DNA from: Rheinheimera sp. | GTDB taxonomy: Bacteria > Pseudomonadota > Gammaproteobacteria > Enterobacterales > Alteromonadaceae | Reading direction: 5' to 3' | Length of the DNA: 64,000 bases | Assembly (NCBI RefSeq): GCF_030690345.1 | Contig: NZ_JAUYGV010000006.1 | Span: 496,001 to 560,000 of the forward strand | Part shown: piece by piece, positions 44,325 through 53,101 of the stretch | Layout of the letters: every line of letters starts with the position of its first letter | Position numbering within the stretch: the first letter of the stretch is position 1 | Made by a program: the position numbers and the translations under genes | Notes under the pieces: model-generated | Seen by the model: the letters and a program-made list of their open reading frames with translations, nothing else | Told to the model about the DNA's origin: nothing | The model's database searches: none

Positions 44325-45020
44325 ATGATCACAATTGCATTGGTAGAAGACGATAAAGAGCTGGCCGAGTGGATTTCAGATTACCTGTTAGCGAAAAACT
44401 ATCAGGTAAGCATTTACCATGATGGCCAGCAAGCGTTAAATGCGTTCAATGTTGCTTTACCGGATCTCATCATCCTTGATGGTATGTTGCCATCAATGGA
44501 TGGTCTTGAGGTATGCAAACAGTTACGTATGCGCTCAGCTGTTCCTATTATCATGCTTACGGCTCGTGATGAAGAAATCGATGAAATTCTCGGCTTAGAA
44601 ATGGGTGCTGATGACTATATCACCAAGCCGGTGCGCGGGCGTTTACTGGAAAGCCGTATTAAGTCACTGCTGCGCAGGACCAGGGTTTCTGCCACGTCTA
44701 TGGCACCACAGCAAATTGCACTGGGGGCTTTAGAGATCTGCAAATCTGACTTATCAGTGCATTTGCACGGTGTGTCGATGAAGCTGTCGAGCAAAGAATT
44801 TGAAGTGCTTTGGCTCCTGGCCGAAAATGCCGGTCGGGTTGTCAGCCGGGAAATGTTAAGCCAACAACTGCGGGGTTTTGATTACGATGGTTTTGACCGG
44901 ACTATAGACTTGCGCATCTCCAGACTGCGCAAAAAGCTGTTGGACGATGCCACTGAACCCTACAAAATAAAAACCATTTGGGGTAAAGGATATTTGTTGG
45001 CAACAGAGGTATGGCAATAA
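44325..45020 (+). CDS. OmpR-family response regulator
   Basis: A 231-residue protein: receiver domain with Asp9/Asp10, phospho-acceptor Asp52 (IILDGMLP) and the KP switch (ITKPVRG), then a winged-helix DNA-binding domain (SSKEFEVLWLLAENAGRVVS, RKKLLDD, IWGKGYLL). The ATG at 44325 is used; a TTG at 44313 overlapping the previous gene is an alternative. Likely binder of the half-sites at 42907-43023. Confidence 0.93.
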   Translation: MITIALVEDDKELAEWISDYLLAKNYQVSIYHDGQQALNAFNVALPDLIILDGMLPSMDGLEVCKQLRMRSAVPIIMLTARDEEIDEILGLEMGADDYITKPVRGRLLESRIKSLLRRTRVSATSMAPQQIALGALEICKSDLSVHLHGVSMKLSSKEFEVLWLLAENAGRVVSREMLSQQLRGFDYDGFDRTIDLRISRLRKKLLDDATEPYKIKTIWGKGYLLATEVWQ

Positions 45021-46315
45021 TGTGGCGCTTTGTGCTTGCCCTGCTGTTGGTGGTGATTGTTGGCAGTATCGCGCTGGGGCAGCTGTTTGATGCCCTGAAC
45101 CAACAACAAAACGAGCACCAACTGAGTTACGAGCAGCAACATTTGCTAAGCCAGGTCGCGCTTATTCAAAGCGCCCTCGAATCGGGTATCGAGCCTGCGC
45201 AATTGTCCGGCTGGTTTGCCTTGGCCGCAGAAGCTTCCCCGGAGCAGAACAAACTGCAATACGAGCTGCAATCATTAAAGGACTACCCGTTACCCGATGC
45301 AGTCACGACACAAATTTATGCTGATAAATCGGTATTTCTGGAATCAAAAGATGGGCTCACCGCTTATGCGCTGCTCGATGCACAAACTGTGGTACTGGTG
45401 ACCCGTGCCAGCGAGCCAGTCACAGGGGTAACAGATAATCCCTGGCTACTGACTGCCGGGTTTTACAGCATTTTGCTTGGCCTGTTGCTGGTCTTTTTGA
45501 CACCCTTTCTCATCCGTTTAGCGAAGCTGCGCACTGCGGCTATTGCTTTTGGCGATGGCAAGTTAGATATCCGCCTAACCGTAGGCTCTTTTTGGTATCT
45601 CAAAGAAATTGAGCAGGCATTTAACCAGATGACTGAACGGCTTGAGCGCTTGATCCAGGATAATCAGTTGTTGTCAGCAGGCTTGTCACATGAATTACGC
45701 ACACCACTTGCCAGAGTGAGAATGGGGCTGGATACACTTTGCGAAACAGCAGATCCAAATTTAAGGAGCCAGTACGAAGTCCGGGTTAATCAAAACCTCA
45801 ATGATATGGAGGACTTAATCAACGCTTTGCTTCATTTTTCCCGCCTGCAACATTCACTCGATAGTACGGCGAAATCCAGGATTGATTTAAAGCCGCTGGT
45901 CTTGCAACAGCTGGAAAAAGCGAATGACCCGCGTCTGGAGCTGAAGACCGGACCAGGAAATTACTGGATTTGGGGAGATGAACGTCATGTCAGCTTAGTA
46001 CTGAGCAATCTGCTCACCAACGCATTAACACACTGTCGGGATAAAGTGCAGGTGACACTGTCCGATTCAACTGCCCACTTCATACTTTGTATTAATGACG
46101 ATGGTGCAGGTATTTCTGCTCAAGACGCGGACAAAGTGTTTCAACCTTTTGTCAGGCTAGCCGGAACAACCACAGGCCATAAACCAGGATTCGGTATAGG
46201 CCTGGCATTGGTCGAACGCATTACCAAATGGCTGGAGGGAGACGTTAAAGTAGTCAGTTGCCAGAACCTGAAAGGCGCAAGTTTTGTGGTTAGATTTCCC
46301 CATCATCCAGAGTAA
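45011..46315 (+). CDS. Two-component sensor histidine kinase
   Basis: A 434-residue membrane kinase: TM1 (about 6-24), periplasmic sensor to about residue 148, TM2 (150-172), HAMP, then the H-box SAGLSHELRTPLARV with His227, N-box NLLTNALTH, G1 NDDGAGIS and G2 GFGIGLALVE. It overlaps the regulator by 10 bp (ATG 45011); ATG 45020 is the other choice. Domain order is EnvZ/RstB-like. The signal is unknown; its neighbours point to envelope damage or cationic peptides. Confidence 0.93.
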   Translation: MAIMWRFVLALLLVVIVGSIALGQLFDALNQQQNEHQLSYEQQHLLSQVALIQSALESGIEPAQLSGWFALAAEASPEQNKLQYELQSLKDYPLPDAVTTQIYADKSVFLESKDGLTAYALLDAQTVVLVTRASEPVTGVTDNPWLLTAGFYSILLGLLLVFLTPFLIRLAKLRTAAIAFGDGKLDIRLTVGSFWYLKEIEQAFNQMTERLERLIQDNQLLSAGLSHELRTPLARVRMGLDTLCETADPNLRSQYEVRVNQNLNDMEDLINALLHFSRLQHSLDSTAKSRIDLKPLVLQQLEKANDPRLELKTGPGNYWIWGDERHVSLVLSNLLTNALTHCRDKVQVTLSDSTAHFILCINDDGAGISAQDADKVFQPFVRLAGTTTGHKPGFGIGLALVERITKWLEGDVKVVSCQNLKGASFVVRFPHHPE

Positions 46316-46416
46316 ATGATAATAAACGTGGTCAGATCAAAATTAACTGATTCCGATAGCAGCTTGACCCTAATTATCAGATGCTTACCAAGCTACTGGA
46401 CGGAGAATGTTACTCT

Positions 46417-46962
46417 TCAGCGATACTGCGCAAGCTCTTCCTGAGTTTGCATAAACTCTTGCCGGGAGCCGGGTTGTAACTCACTTAATGCTCTGGCGAT
46501 ATTCACCTGCATGGTGACTTGTGCGACTTCGGCTATCTCTGGCGCTATGGCTTTATTTTGCTGTTGGCTAAACCAGTTAAGCACCTTGGTTAAATGCCAG
46601 ATACTGCTGCTACCGCTGTGTAGCGGGGCGGGGAAGCTTTGCGTATGGTTTAACATAAGTTTGCGCATATTTTGCCGGCTAAAGCCGAGTAGATCGGCGA
46701 TATCACTTAGCCCTACCAAGTCAGGCGTAGCTTCAGTCAGTTTGGCTTGTGGAATGGCAGTTTTTACATCTTTAATGGCAGAAGTTATTGCCTTAAAAGC
46801 AGTATTAGCTTCGCGGCTGAATTGCAGCGCTATACGTCCTGGCTGGCCGATACCAATAAGGGCGTCATCACAACCGGCCTGCGCCAGTGCTGCAATGTAA
46901 TTTTCAGCATTCTGATTAGCATCTGGCAAAGTAAACTTTAAGGTAAACTCATATAGTTTCAT
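46417..46962 (-). CDS. HTH DNA-binding protein, intact copy of a repeated island-border gene
   Basis: A 181-residue protein. Residues 1-75 form an unknown alpha/beta domain (MKLYEFTLKFTLPDANQNAE, QPGRIALQFSREAN). Residues about 80-130 hold an AlpA/excisionase-like helix-turn-helix, LVGLSDIADLLGFSRQNMRK, followed by a wing-like SSSIWHLTKVLNWF; the C-terminus is helical. GAGG lies upstream of ATG 46962. A second copy of this gene with its middle deleted lies at 52698-53014 in the same direction. The pair brackets the toxin-antitoxin and nuclease genes. Confidence 0.75.
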   Translation of the reverse strand: MKLYEFTLKFTLPDANQNAENYIAALAQAGCDDALIGIGQPGRIALQFSREANTAFKAITSAIKDVKTAIPQAKLTEATPDLVGLSDIADLLGFSRQNMRKLMLNHTQSFPAPLHSGSSSIWHLTKVLNWFSQQQNKAIAPEIAEVAQVTMQVNIARALSELQPGSRQEFMQTQEELAQYR

Positions 46963-47206
46963 TAGGTTAATCCTCAAAGTTATGGTTTTTTAATGCAGTG
47001 CAATTGTCTACAACCCGTTTGATCTGTCTGGCATGTGTAGTTCTTATCGATCCTGGTGGGATAAATAAAGGTTGTCAAATGACAACCCTTGTTTGTAGAA
47101 AATGGAGTCGCACTTTTTGACTAAAGTTAGCTCAGACCCTTTGCTTGGCTTTTAACGACAAAATGAAGCAAAAAAAGCTGCATTTGTAGCTTATTTTGCT
47201 TCGATT

Positions 47207-47482
47207 TTAATAATGAAACCTACACTGCGCTATTACCAGATAGCCGTCTATATAGGTGTAAACCAAGCGGTGCTCGCGGTCTATCCGGCGTGAGTAAAAG
47301 CCGGCGAAGTCGCCTACTAAACGTTCTGGTTTACCTTTACCCTCAAGCGGTGAACGCATGGCTTCTTTTATCAGCTCATCAATACGGGCACTTAGCTTTT
47401 TGTCGTACTGCTTAAAATATTGGTAGTCATCCCATGCGTTTGCATCAAAGGCGACACCGGGTTTAGTTATTTTTTTGCTCAT
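47207..47482 (-). CDS. yoeB: YoeB/Txe-family mRNA interferase toxin
   Basis: A 91-residue RelE-fold toxin. It has the YoeB signature: Glu47 in PLEGKGKPERL, an arginine in YSRRIDREHRLVY, and the terminal CRFHY with His90 and Tyr91. It cuts mRNA in the ribosomal A site. The gene overlaps the antitoxin by 20 bp. The protein is slightly longer than E. coli YoeB at the N-terminus. Confidence 0.93.
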   Translation of the reverse strand: MSKKITKPGVAFDANAWDDYQYFKQYDKKLSARIDELIKEAMRSPLEGKGKPERLVGDFAGFYSRRIDREHRLVYTYIDGYLVIAQCRFHY

Positions 47483-47732
47483 CTAAAAAGGATTCCTTCA
47501 ACTCGAAGGCGCCGGCTTTAATGCGTGCTACCGATTCCCGCAAACGGTTTGCATTATTCGGCGTACTGAGTAAGTACAGCGTTTCCTGCATGGCGTTGTA
47601 ATCTTCCTGAGAAATCATCACAACATTACCAGACCGCTGGTTTGTCACAATCGTAGGTTCGTGAGTATCCAGTACAGTATCGATAACCGCCTTAAAGTTA
47701 GCCCGTGCTTCACTAACAGTAAGAATGTTCAT
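47463..47732 (-). CDS. yefM: YefM/Phd-family antitoxin
   Basis: An 89-residue antitoxin: N-terminal DNA-binding Phd fold (TVSEARANFKAVIDTV, VVMISQEDYNAMQETLYLL) and a charged C-terminal tail that covers the toxin. It is the first gene of the operon, with GGAG upstream of the ATG. TGTACA-type operators lie upstream. Confidence 0.93.
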   Translation of the reverse strand: MNILTVSEARANFKAVIDTVLDTHEPTIVTNQRSGNVVMISQEDYNAMQETLYLLSTPNNANRLRESVARIKAGAFELKESFLDEQKNN

Positions 47733-47813
47733 ATTCGGTTTAGCTCCTATTTTTCAACGTACCGTTTTTTAACTATCACAACTAAAACGGAATGCAGGGA
47801 TGGTACCAATGTT

Positions 47814-47852
47814 TGTACAATTAGACAATTTAAATGTACTAACTTAAGTACA
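47814..47852. promoter_or_regulatory. YefM-type operator with TGTACA cores
   Basis: TGTACA at 47814-47819 and the pair TGTACT / AGTACA at 47835-47852 match the TGTACA core known for yefM-yoeB operators. They lie about 80 bp upstream of yefM in a 310-bp intergenic region that has no other gene; its other end (47990-48011) holds a hairpin ACCGGCC/GGCCGGT without a U-tract. Confidence 0.55.
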
Positions 47853-48043
47853 ATGTTTTGCAATATGAACAAATGCATTGTAAGACAATCAGGTGAGGGC
47901 ATATTTTACTAAGAGAGTCTTTTTACGAGGCTTAACACCCACTTACCGCAGCAAAAACTTAATATGATCAAAGCGGATGAAGTGAGGCTACCGGCCAGAT
48001 ATGTGGCCGGTTAAGGTGTGGCTGGCTGATACAGCCAAAAGTT

Positions 48044-48496
48044 TCAGGCTTGATCCGGTATTTCCGGCTCTGTTAACAAGGCCAGTAATTGCAGCGATTC
48101 CTGCCAGCCGGCGTAACAAAACTCAACCGGTATCGCATCCGGTATACCGCTTTGTTCAATATGCAATTCAGTGCCGCACAGTACCGGTTTTAACCGGATG
48201 GTTACCAGCATTTGCCCCGGCAGATTCGGGTCATCAAACTGGTCGTTGTAACGGATTAGCTCGTTCGGTTTTAATTCCAGATAAGTGCCGCCAAAGCTGT
48301 GGCTGCTGCCGGTATTAAAATTGGTAAACGACATTTTATAACCGCCGCCCACCCGCGCATCCATACTGTGTACCTTGCCGGTAAAGCCATGCGGCGGGCA
48401 CCATTTCGCCAACGCATCGGCATCTAAAAAGGCGCGGTATAAGCGTTCAGGTGTGGCTCTGATAACGCGGTGCAATGTTACGGTATTGCCTGACAT
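48044..48496 (-). CDS. SRPBCC/AHSA1-family protein
   Basis: A 150-residue START-like protein: the N-terminal TLHRVIRATPERLYRAFLDA, WCPPHGFTGKVHSMD and the C-terminal GWQESLQLLALL helix are typical of the AHSA1 (Aha1 C-terminal-like) family. These proteins bind a hydrophobic ligand in a helix-grip cavity. AGGAG precedes the ATG. No link with the neighbouring toxin systems is obvious. Confidence 0.9.
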   Translation of the reverse strand: MSGNTVTLHRVIRATPERLYRAFLDADALAKWCPPHGFTGKVHSMDARVGGGYKMSFTNFNTGSSHSFGGTYLELKPNELIRYNDQFDDPNLPGQMLVTIRLKPVLCGTELHIEQSGIPDAIPVEFCYAGWQESLQLLALLTEPEIPDQA

Positions 48497-48610
48497 AACA
48501 AATCTCCTGTGTTAAACGCATTAGTTTGACGTATCACAGCTTAGTCGAAGCAGCGGGGCTGGATTCGACAGGTGGGGAGAAATTTGTTTGTGGCAATATT
48601 TTGCATCTGA

Positions 48611-48638
48611 TATAAGTGCAATTATACTTGCACTTATA
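48611..48638. promoter_or_regulatory. VapBC operator: 11-bp perfect inverted repeat
   Basis: TATAAGTGCAA and TTGCACTTATA flank TTATAC. The repeat ends 20 bp before the vapB start codon and covers the likely -10 region, fitting autorepression by the ribbon-helix-helix antitoxin. Confidence 0.75.
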
Positions 48639-48657
48639 TGTTAAGTCGGAGGTGCTT

Positions 48658-48888
48658 ATGGCGCAAATTACTATTTATCTGGATGACGAGCTAATCCAGC
48701 AGGTAAAACAATCTGCGGCTGAGGCGAAGGTGTCGCAAAGCCAGTGGATTGCCGATCTTATTCGTCAGCACTGCCACAACGATTGGCCGCAGGCAGTGCG
48801 TGAAATGGCGGGCACTTGGCAGGTATTTCCACAGCAAGACGAACTGCGCGCTGAGCAAGGGGAAGATACACCGCGAGAACCATTATGA
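48658..48888 (+). CDS. vapB: Ribbon-helix-helix antitoxin (VapB-like)
   Basis: A 76-residue protein starting with the strand AQITIYLDDELIQQV and the helix pair of a CopG/RHH fold (AKVSQSQWIADLIRQH), then an acidic tail (EQGEDTPREPL) for toxin binding. CGGAGG precedes ATG 48658; an earlier in-frame start is rejected because it runs into the operator. It overlaps vapC by 4 bp. Confidence 0.88.
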   Translation: MAQITIYLDDELIQQVKQSAAEAKVSQSQWIADLIRQHCHNDWPQAVREMAGTWQVFPQQDELRAEQGEDTPREPL

Positions 48889-49283
48889 AATACGCGCTTG
48901 ATACGAACACCCTGATTTACTTTTTCAAAGGCATGGGCAATGTTGCGGTAAAGCTGCTGGTGCAAGCTCCTGGCGATATTTTGCTGCCAGCAGTGGTGCT
49001 ATATGAGCTGGAAACCGGTATTGCCAAATCACAGGCTCCGGCTAAGCGCCGTGATCAACTGAATGAATTATTAAAAGTTATTCAGATTATTCCGTTTGAG
49101 GCCAAAGCTGCGCGCATAGCAGCTGATATACGTGCTGATTTGGAGCAACAAGGCCGTATGATAGGCCCACTGGATAACCTTATCGCTGCCAGCGCACTAG
49201 CAACAGGAGCGATACTGGTTACGCGCAATACCAGCGAGTTTTCCCGAATTTCCGGGTTGATTGTAGAGAATTGGTTTGAGTAA
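48885..49283 (+). CDS. vapC: VapC-family PIN-domain ribonuclease toxin
   Basis: A 132-residue PIN protein with the four acidic positions: Asp6 (ALDTNTLIYF), Glu41 (LYELETG), Asp97 (GPLDNLIAASAL) and the late RNTSEF block. VapC toxins cleave tRNA or rRNA. ATG overlaps the antitoxin stop. The whole pair is intact. Confidence 0.93.
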   Translation: MKYALDTNTLIYFFKGMGNVAVKLLVQAPGDILLPAVVLYELETGIAKSQAPAKRRDQLNELLKVIQIIPFEAKAARIAADIRADLEQQGRMIGPLDNLIAASALATGAILVTRNTSEFSRISGLIVENWFE

Positions 49284-49324
49284 CTCTGACATGCTAATTT
49301 TATTATATGGATGATTTTGCCTGT

Positions 49325-50608
49325 TTATCGAGAACTTCTTACATAGCGCTTGGAGTACTCGTTTTTCAGTATATCCGCGATAATTGAATCCTTGTCATAA
49401 GAAAAGCCATTAACCATCTTTATATAAGATATTAATCTGGGGTCATTAAATCTATAATGACCTCTCTCAATCCTTGTTATTATGCTTAGTTCATTGTTTT
49501 TCACCCAGCGTGAAAGGCAGCTTTTAACTGCACCATCTCCAATGTCGGGATCTACCGCTTGGTTCTTCATTTCTAATAGCTCCGAAATGAGAAAACCTCT
49601 AGGATGACATAATGCAGCTGCTAAAAGGACTTTCTGAGATGTTTCGGTTTGCTTCTTAATTGCATCTTCATAAGATCTCCGCAAGTTTCCTTCCGAAAAC
49701 TGAGCTGCTAGCTTCAGTGCTGATGTTAGATTATCTTGGGATATTTCATTCCTTTTTTCTAAAACAGCTTCCTCTGCACACTTCAGCGCAATTAAGTGGA
49801 CAAAGTGAGGATATCCGCCACTGATATCTGATATATCATCTATAACGTTGTCATCAAATCTCAATGTGGTCTTACTTTCTCCGTTCTTTATAATATTCCT
49901 AAGTTCAGTAATTCCGATTGGTTGCAGCGATATCTCATTGAGACATCTTTCTATTGATTTATGGTTATTGACTAAATCTCTCCCTGTATCACTAATACCA
50001 ACAATGAGCACTTTAAAAGTAGATTCGTAGTCACTTAAGTGTTTAATGAATTCTGCTAATTTCAATTTATCTTCGTTGCTGACTAATACATCTACTTCAT
50101 CAACGACTAGCAATGTACGGCTGTCTTTTAATACGTTCGCGCCCCATGATGGGGAGGAGTATTGGGACTTGAAACTGAATTTTTCGGATTTTTTTCTGTG
50201 TGATTCTATCTTTGCACCCACGAACGGCACAGATAAATTAGCTCCGCCTCCTTCGGTGTGCTCGTTGGTCGATTCAACACAACGAGAATCATAGCCGTGA
50301 GATTCCAAAATCTCTGATATCAGGCTGGTAAAAGAGTCGTTTGAGCAGCATTTCTTTATGTAAACTGTGTAATTAAAGGAGTCTGCCGCTATTTTTGAAA
50401 TAATATTAGCTAAAGAGCTCTTTCCGATTCCTCTTGCGCCATATATTAATGCATGTTGTCCAGGGGTGTTGATGCTAGCGAGAATGCTTGATATCTCTAC
50501 GTTACGACCAGACAACAGTTCTTTTTGGTTAACAGGAGAAAATGGTGTGAAAATCTCTCTAATTTTGGACTCAGAGATCAAAATCTCATTTCTTACCAGG
50601 GTGTCCAT
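49325..50608 (-). CDS. AAA+ ATPase (Orc1/Cdc6- or STAND-like), second gene of a nuclease-ATPase module
   Basis: A 427-residue AAA+ protein. Walker A is GARGIGKSS (residues 57-65, Lys63) and Walker B is LLVVDEVDVL (Asp170, Glu171), with a sensor-1-like LIVGISDTG and the sensor-2 region SGGYPHFVHLIAL. Residues from about 300 look like a winged-helix domain (HPRGFLISELLEMK, RIERGHYRFNDPRL). The order ATPase then winged helix recalls Orc1/Cdc6 and the bacterial defence ATPases derived from it. AAGGA precedes the ATG. The gene is clearly richer in A+T than its surroundings. It lies 42 bp downstream of the nuclease gene, same strand, so the two form an operon. Confidence 0.8.
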   Translation of the reverse strand: MDTLVRNEILISESKIREIFTPFSPVNQKELLSGRNVEISSILASINTPGQHALIYGARGIGKSSLANIISKIAADSFNYTVYIKKCCSNDSFTSLISEILESHGYDSRCVESTNEHTEGGGANLSVPFVGAKIESHRKKSEKFSFKSQYSSPSWGANVLKDSRTLLVVDEVDVLVSNEDKLKLAEFIKHLSDYESTFKVLIVGISDTGRDLVNNHKSIERCLNEISLQPIGITELRNIIKNGESKTTLRFDDNVIDDISDISGGYPHFVHLIALKCAEEAVLEKRNEISQDNLTSALKLAAQFSEGNLRRSYEDAIKKQTETSQKVLLAAALCHPRGFLISELLEMKNQAVDPDIGDGAVKSCLSRWVKNNELSIITRIERGHYRFNDPRLISYIKMVNGFSYDKDSIIADILKNEYSKRYVRSSR

Positions 50609-50650
50609 CCATATTCCTTGAATAGTGGTGATGTTCTGAGTTTATTTTTG

Positions 50651-52525
50651 TCAAATGCTCTTAGCTATCAACTCGGCCTTGAGCAATCCGCCTTTGGTTA
50701 GCAGCTTAGCTGAAAAGTTGGGGCGGCGTTTGGCTTTAAACGCATGGTAAATTTGCTTTAAACCTTCCGCTGTTAACAGCGAAATATTTACTTCGGTATC
50801 CATCTCTGCTGATTCGATAAAATCTTGAGAGAAGCTTGGCGCGATGATAAGAACCTGTGCAACACGTTTTCCCTGATTTTCACAGCGGTTTACATAGGCT
50901 TTGATTTGTCTGGAAGTAGTGGAATATTTTGCGAAGTCGCCATTTTTACAGGTCTTCGCTTCACCAATGATGATGTCGTCATCGCTGATAGAAATAATAA
51001 TGTCGGCTTTATCTTTCGCTGTGTTAATTGATTTTCGCAGTTCTTCATCAATGACCAAATCAAGCTGCTCCAGAATCGTTTTGGTTGCTTCTTCAAATTT
51101 CACACCAATGTCGGCTTCGTTAATTTCAATGCCAACGGCTTTAAGAGCAAGCAGGTCGCGTTTAGCCAGTGCGTCATAATTTTCGATCAGTTTATCGTTG
51201 GCGTTGGCAAAGGCCTGCAGAATGTTGGACCTGGGATTGCCTTTTTTCGGCAATTTCAGATTGTCCCGTAACTCTTTTACTTCTTCATTGTTCAGTAGGT
51301 ACAACACATCGTGAGGTGTGATACTAAGAGCCCGCAGCCGCTCCACATTAATTTCTTCGTTTTCTTCCAGCTCATATTCTTGCCTGATGCGCTGAGGCAG
51401 CGTTTCAGGAGCGCCGTTAGCATCCAGCCCCTGAAAGTTTTGCACCAGTGAGTCGAACATCTCTTTATAGCCTGTTGCGCTGATAGCATCAAATTCACGG
51501 TCGGCCGCAGTATTCAGGCTCGCCAAAATCACATCGATGCGTTCATCCAGCGTGAAGCCGATTTTGTCTGCTTCAATATCCAGATCAGCAATCAGCTGCT
51601 TTAACCGCTCTTTACGTTTGTTCTGGTTATCTGTTTCGTCGTATAAATCACGCAATAACATATCCCTTACAGCTATACCACAGTGCAGAATCGTGCTGAT
51701 TTTTTCGTTCCGGCTAACACCACGGATGCGCTTGCCGTAACTTTTTAAAATGTTCGATAGTTCGGCATCAGACAGTACCCGCAAGATCCGCAGCAAGTGT
51801 TTGTCAGCCAGCTCTTTGCCCTGAATTTGATTCAGTACGGCAACCACTTCATCAGGAATGAGTACCTCTGAGGTTTTGCGGTTGATGAACAAAACACCCA
51901 TATCACGTAATTCCTGCAAGCAATTATCTACAGTTTGCTTGCCGGCTTTTATCGGCTCTGACAGGTGTTCAATAGCTACCAGTTCATCGTGGGAAATTTT
52001 CAGATGGTGCGCAAGCGTATTCAGAATACTGCGTTCATCATCAGTAATATTGGCCTGACGATTAATCTTCTCGTCGTTTTTATAGGCAACGTTCAGACAA
52101 TCGCGGAAAATCTTTAAACGATGGGCATGGCCATAATCCTCTGCAGGATTACTTTCGATATCCAACTGAATTTGCCGGGCGAGTGTGTCTAAAGTCTCCC
52201 ATTCACGGGCATAAAGTTGCTCTATCCAAGACGTTCGGGCTATGCCGTTACCGTCACGGGTAAGGATATTGACCAGCAATGCCATTGAAGCATCACACAA
52301 TGCTAATTTCTCCCGAATGGAATCTTGGTATTGTGCTGCAACAGCGTTAAGTAGTTGGGTAATTTCACTGCCCGACGCATCTTTAATCTGGCGGTTTACT
52401 TTGCTCAGTGCTTTCGAAATTATTTCATCATCAGGTGCTGCAGATGAACATAGTTTATCCAGGCAAGTGATGAATTTGGATTTTTCTATTTGGTTTAGCA
52501 CGGACAAAACGTGGTTCAGCTTCAT
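50651..52525 (-). CDS. PD-(D/E)XK nuclease-domain protein, first gene of a nuclease-ATPase module
   Basis: A 624-residue protein not recognised as a whole. The first 470 residues are almost all helical, with a likely winged-helix segment near 165-235 (LAHHLKISHDELVAIEHLS, LQELRDMGVLFINRK). The C-terminal part has a restriction-endonuclease core: Asp508 in KADIIISI, 14 residues later GEAK with Glu522 and Lys524, then a QIKAYVNRC helix and the strand VAQVLIIAPSF. That is the D-(x)n-ExK spacing of PD-(D/E)XK enzymes. AAGGAAG precedes the ATG. It is inferred to be the DNA-cutting effector, with the AAA+ ATPase as partner. Confidence 0.75.
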   Translation of the reverse strand: MKLNHVLSVLNQIEKSKFITCLDKLCSSAAPDDEIISKALSKVNRQIKDASGSEITQLLNAVAAQYQDSIREKLALCDASMALLVNILTRDGNGIARTSWIEQLYAREWETLDTLARQIQLDIESNPAEDYGHAHRLKIFRDCLNVAYKNDEKINRQANITDDERSILNTLAHHLKISHDELVAIEHLSEPIKAGKQTVDNCLQELRDMGVLFINRKTSEVLIPDEVVAVLNQIQGKELADKHLLRILRVLSDAELSNILKSYGKRIRGVSRNEKISTILHCGIAVRDMLLRDLYDETDNQNKRKERLKQLIADLDIEADKIGFTLDERIDVILASLNTAADREFDAISATGYKEMFDSLVQNFQGLDANGAPETLPQRIRQEYELEENEEINVERLRALSITPHDVLYLLNNEEVKELRDNLKLPKKGNPRSNILQAFANANDKLIENYDALAKRDLLALKAVGIEINEADIGVKFEEATKTILEQLDLVIDEELRKSINTAKDKADIIISISDDDIIIGEAKTCKNGDFAKYSTTSRQIKAYVNRCENQGKRVAQVLIIAPSFSQDFIESAEMDTEVNISLLTAEGLKQIYHAFKAKRRPNFSAKLLTKGGLLKAELIAKSI

Positions 52526-52697
52526 AAGACTTCCTTTTCTTGTTGTTTTGCCAAATGAAGAGCTTCTTTCAAAAGTAATTGAAGTTCTTATTGTTTATTT
52601 GGATATATCGAGTACCCAATCTAGAACATAACATGCAGATGCGCAAACTTTGACTTGGCCGATGCCGACCAAGCTATTGGGTAGAGAATGATACTTT

Positions 52698-53014
52698 TCA
52701 GCGATACTGCGCAAACTCTTCCTGAATTTGCATAAACTCTTGCCGGGAGGTGGGTTGCAACTCGCTTAATGCTTTGGCGATATTTAAGTAATTTTGGCGC
52801 GTGGAATGGCGATTTTAATGTCTTTAATGGCAGAGGTGATTGCCGCAAAGGCAGTATTAGCTTTGCGGCTGAATTGCAGTGCTATGCGTCCTGGCTGGCC
52901 GATACCAATAAGGGCATCATCACAGCCGGCTTGCGCCAGAGCTGCTATGGAATTTTCGGCATTCTGATTAGCATCTGGCAAAGTAAACCTTAAGGTAAAC
53001 TCATACAGTTTCAT
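52698..53014 (-). pseudogene. Internally deleted copy of the island-border HTH gene
   Basis: Reading from ATG 53014, the first 75 codons match the intact gene at 46417-46962 (MKLYEFTLRFTLPDANQNAE and on), then a stop follows AKIT. In another frame the last 30 codons (IAKALSELQPTSRQEFMQIQ to AQYR and TGA at 52698) also match. The HTH-encoding middle, about 80 codons, is missing. The similarity continues past the stop codon for about 30 bp. So this is a deleted direct repeat of a whole gene region. Confidence 0.88.
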
Positions 53015-53101
53015 TGGCTCCATTCCTAAAAGTTGTTGTTTCTTGTGCTGCGCAGTGCTCTACCACTCACTTAACTTGTACGGCAAATGCAATGAAATAG
53101 T

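Noticed and set aside
47661..47912. 83-codon plus-strand frame over the yefM start
   Set aside because: It lies on the opposite strand of yefM and its operator, with no start signal.
48020..48036. GGCTG/CAGCC hairpin as terminator of the AHSA1 gene
   Set aside because: No U-tract on the transcript strand and an imperfect short stem.
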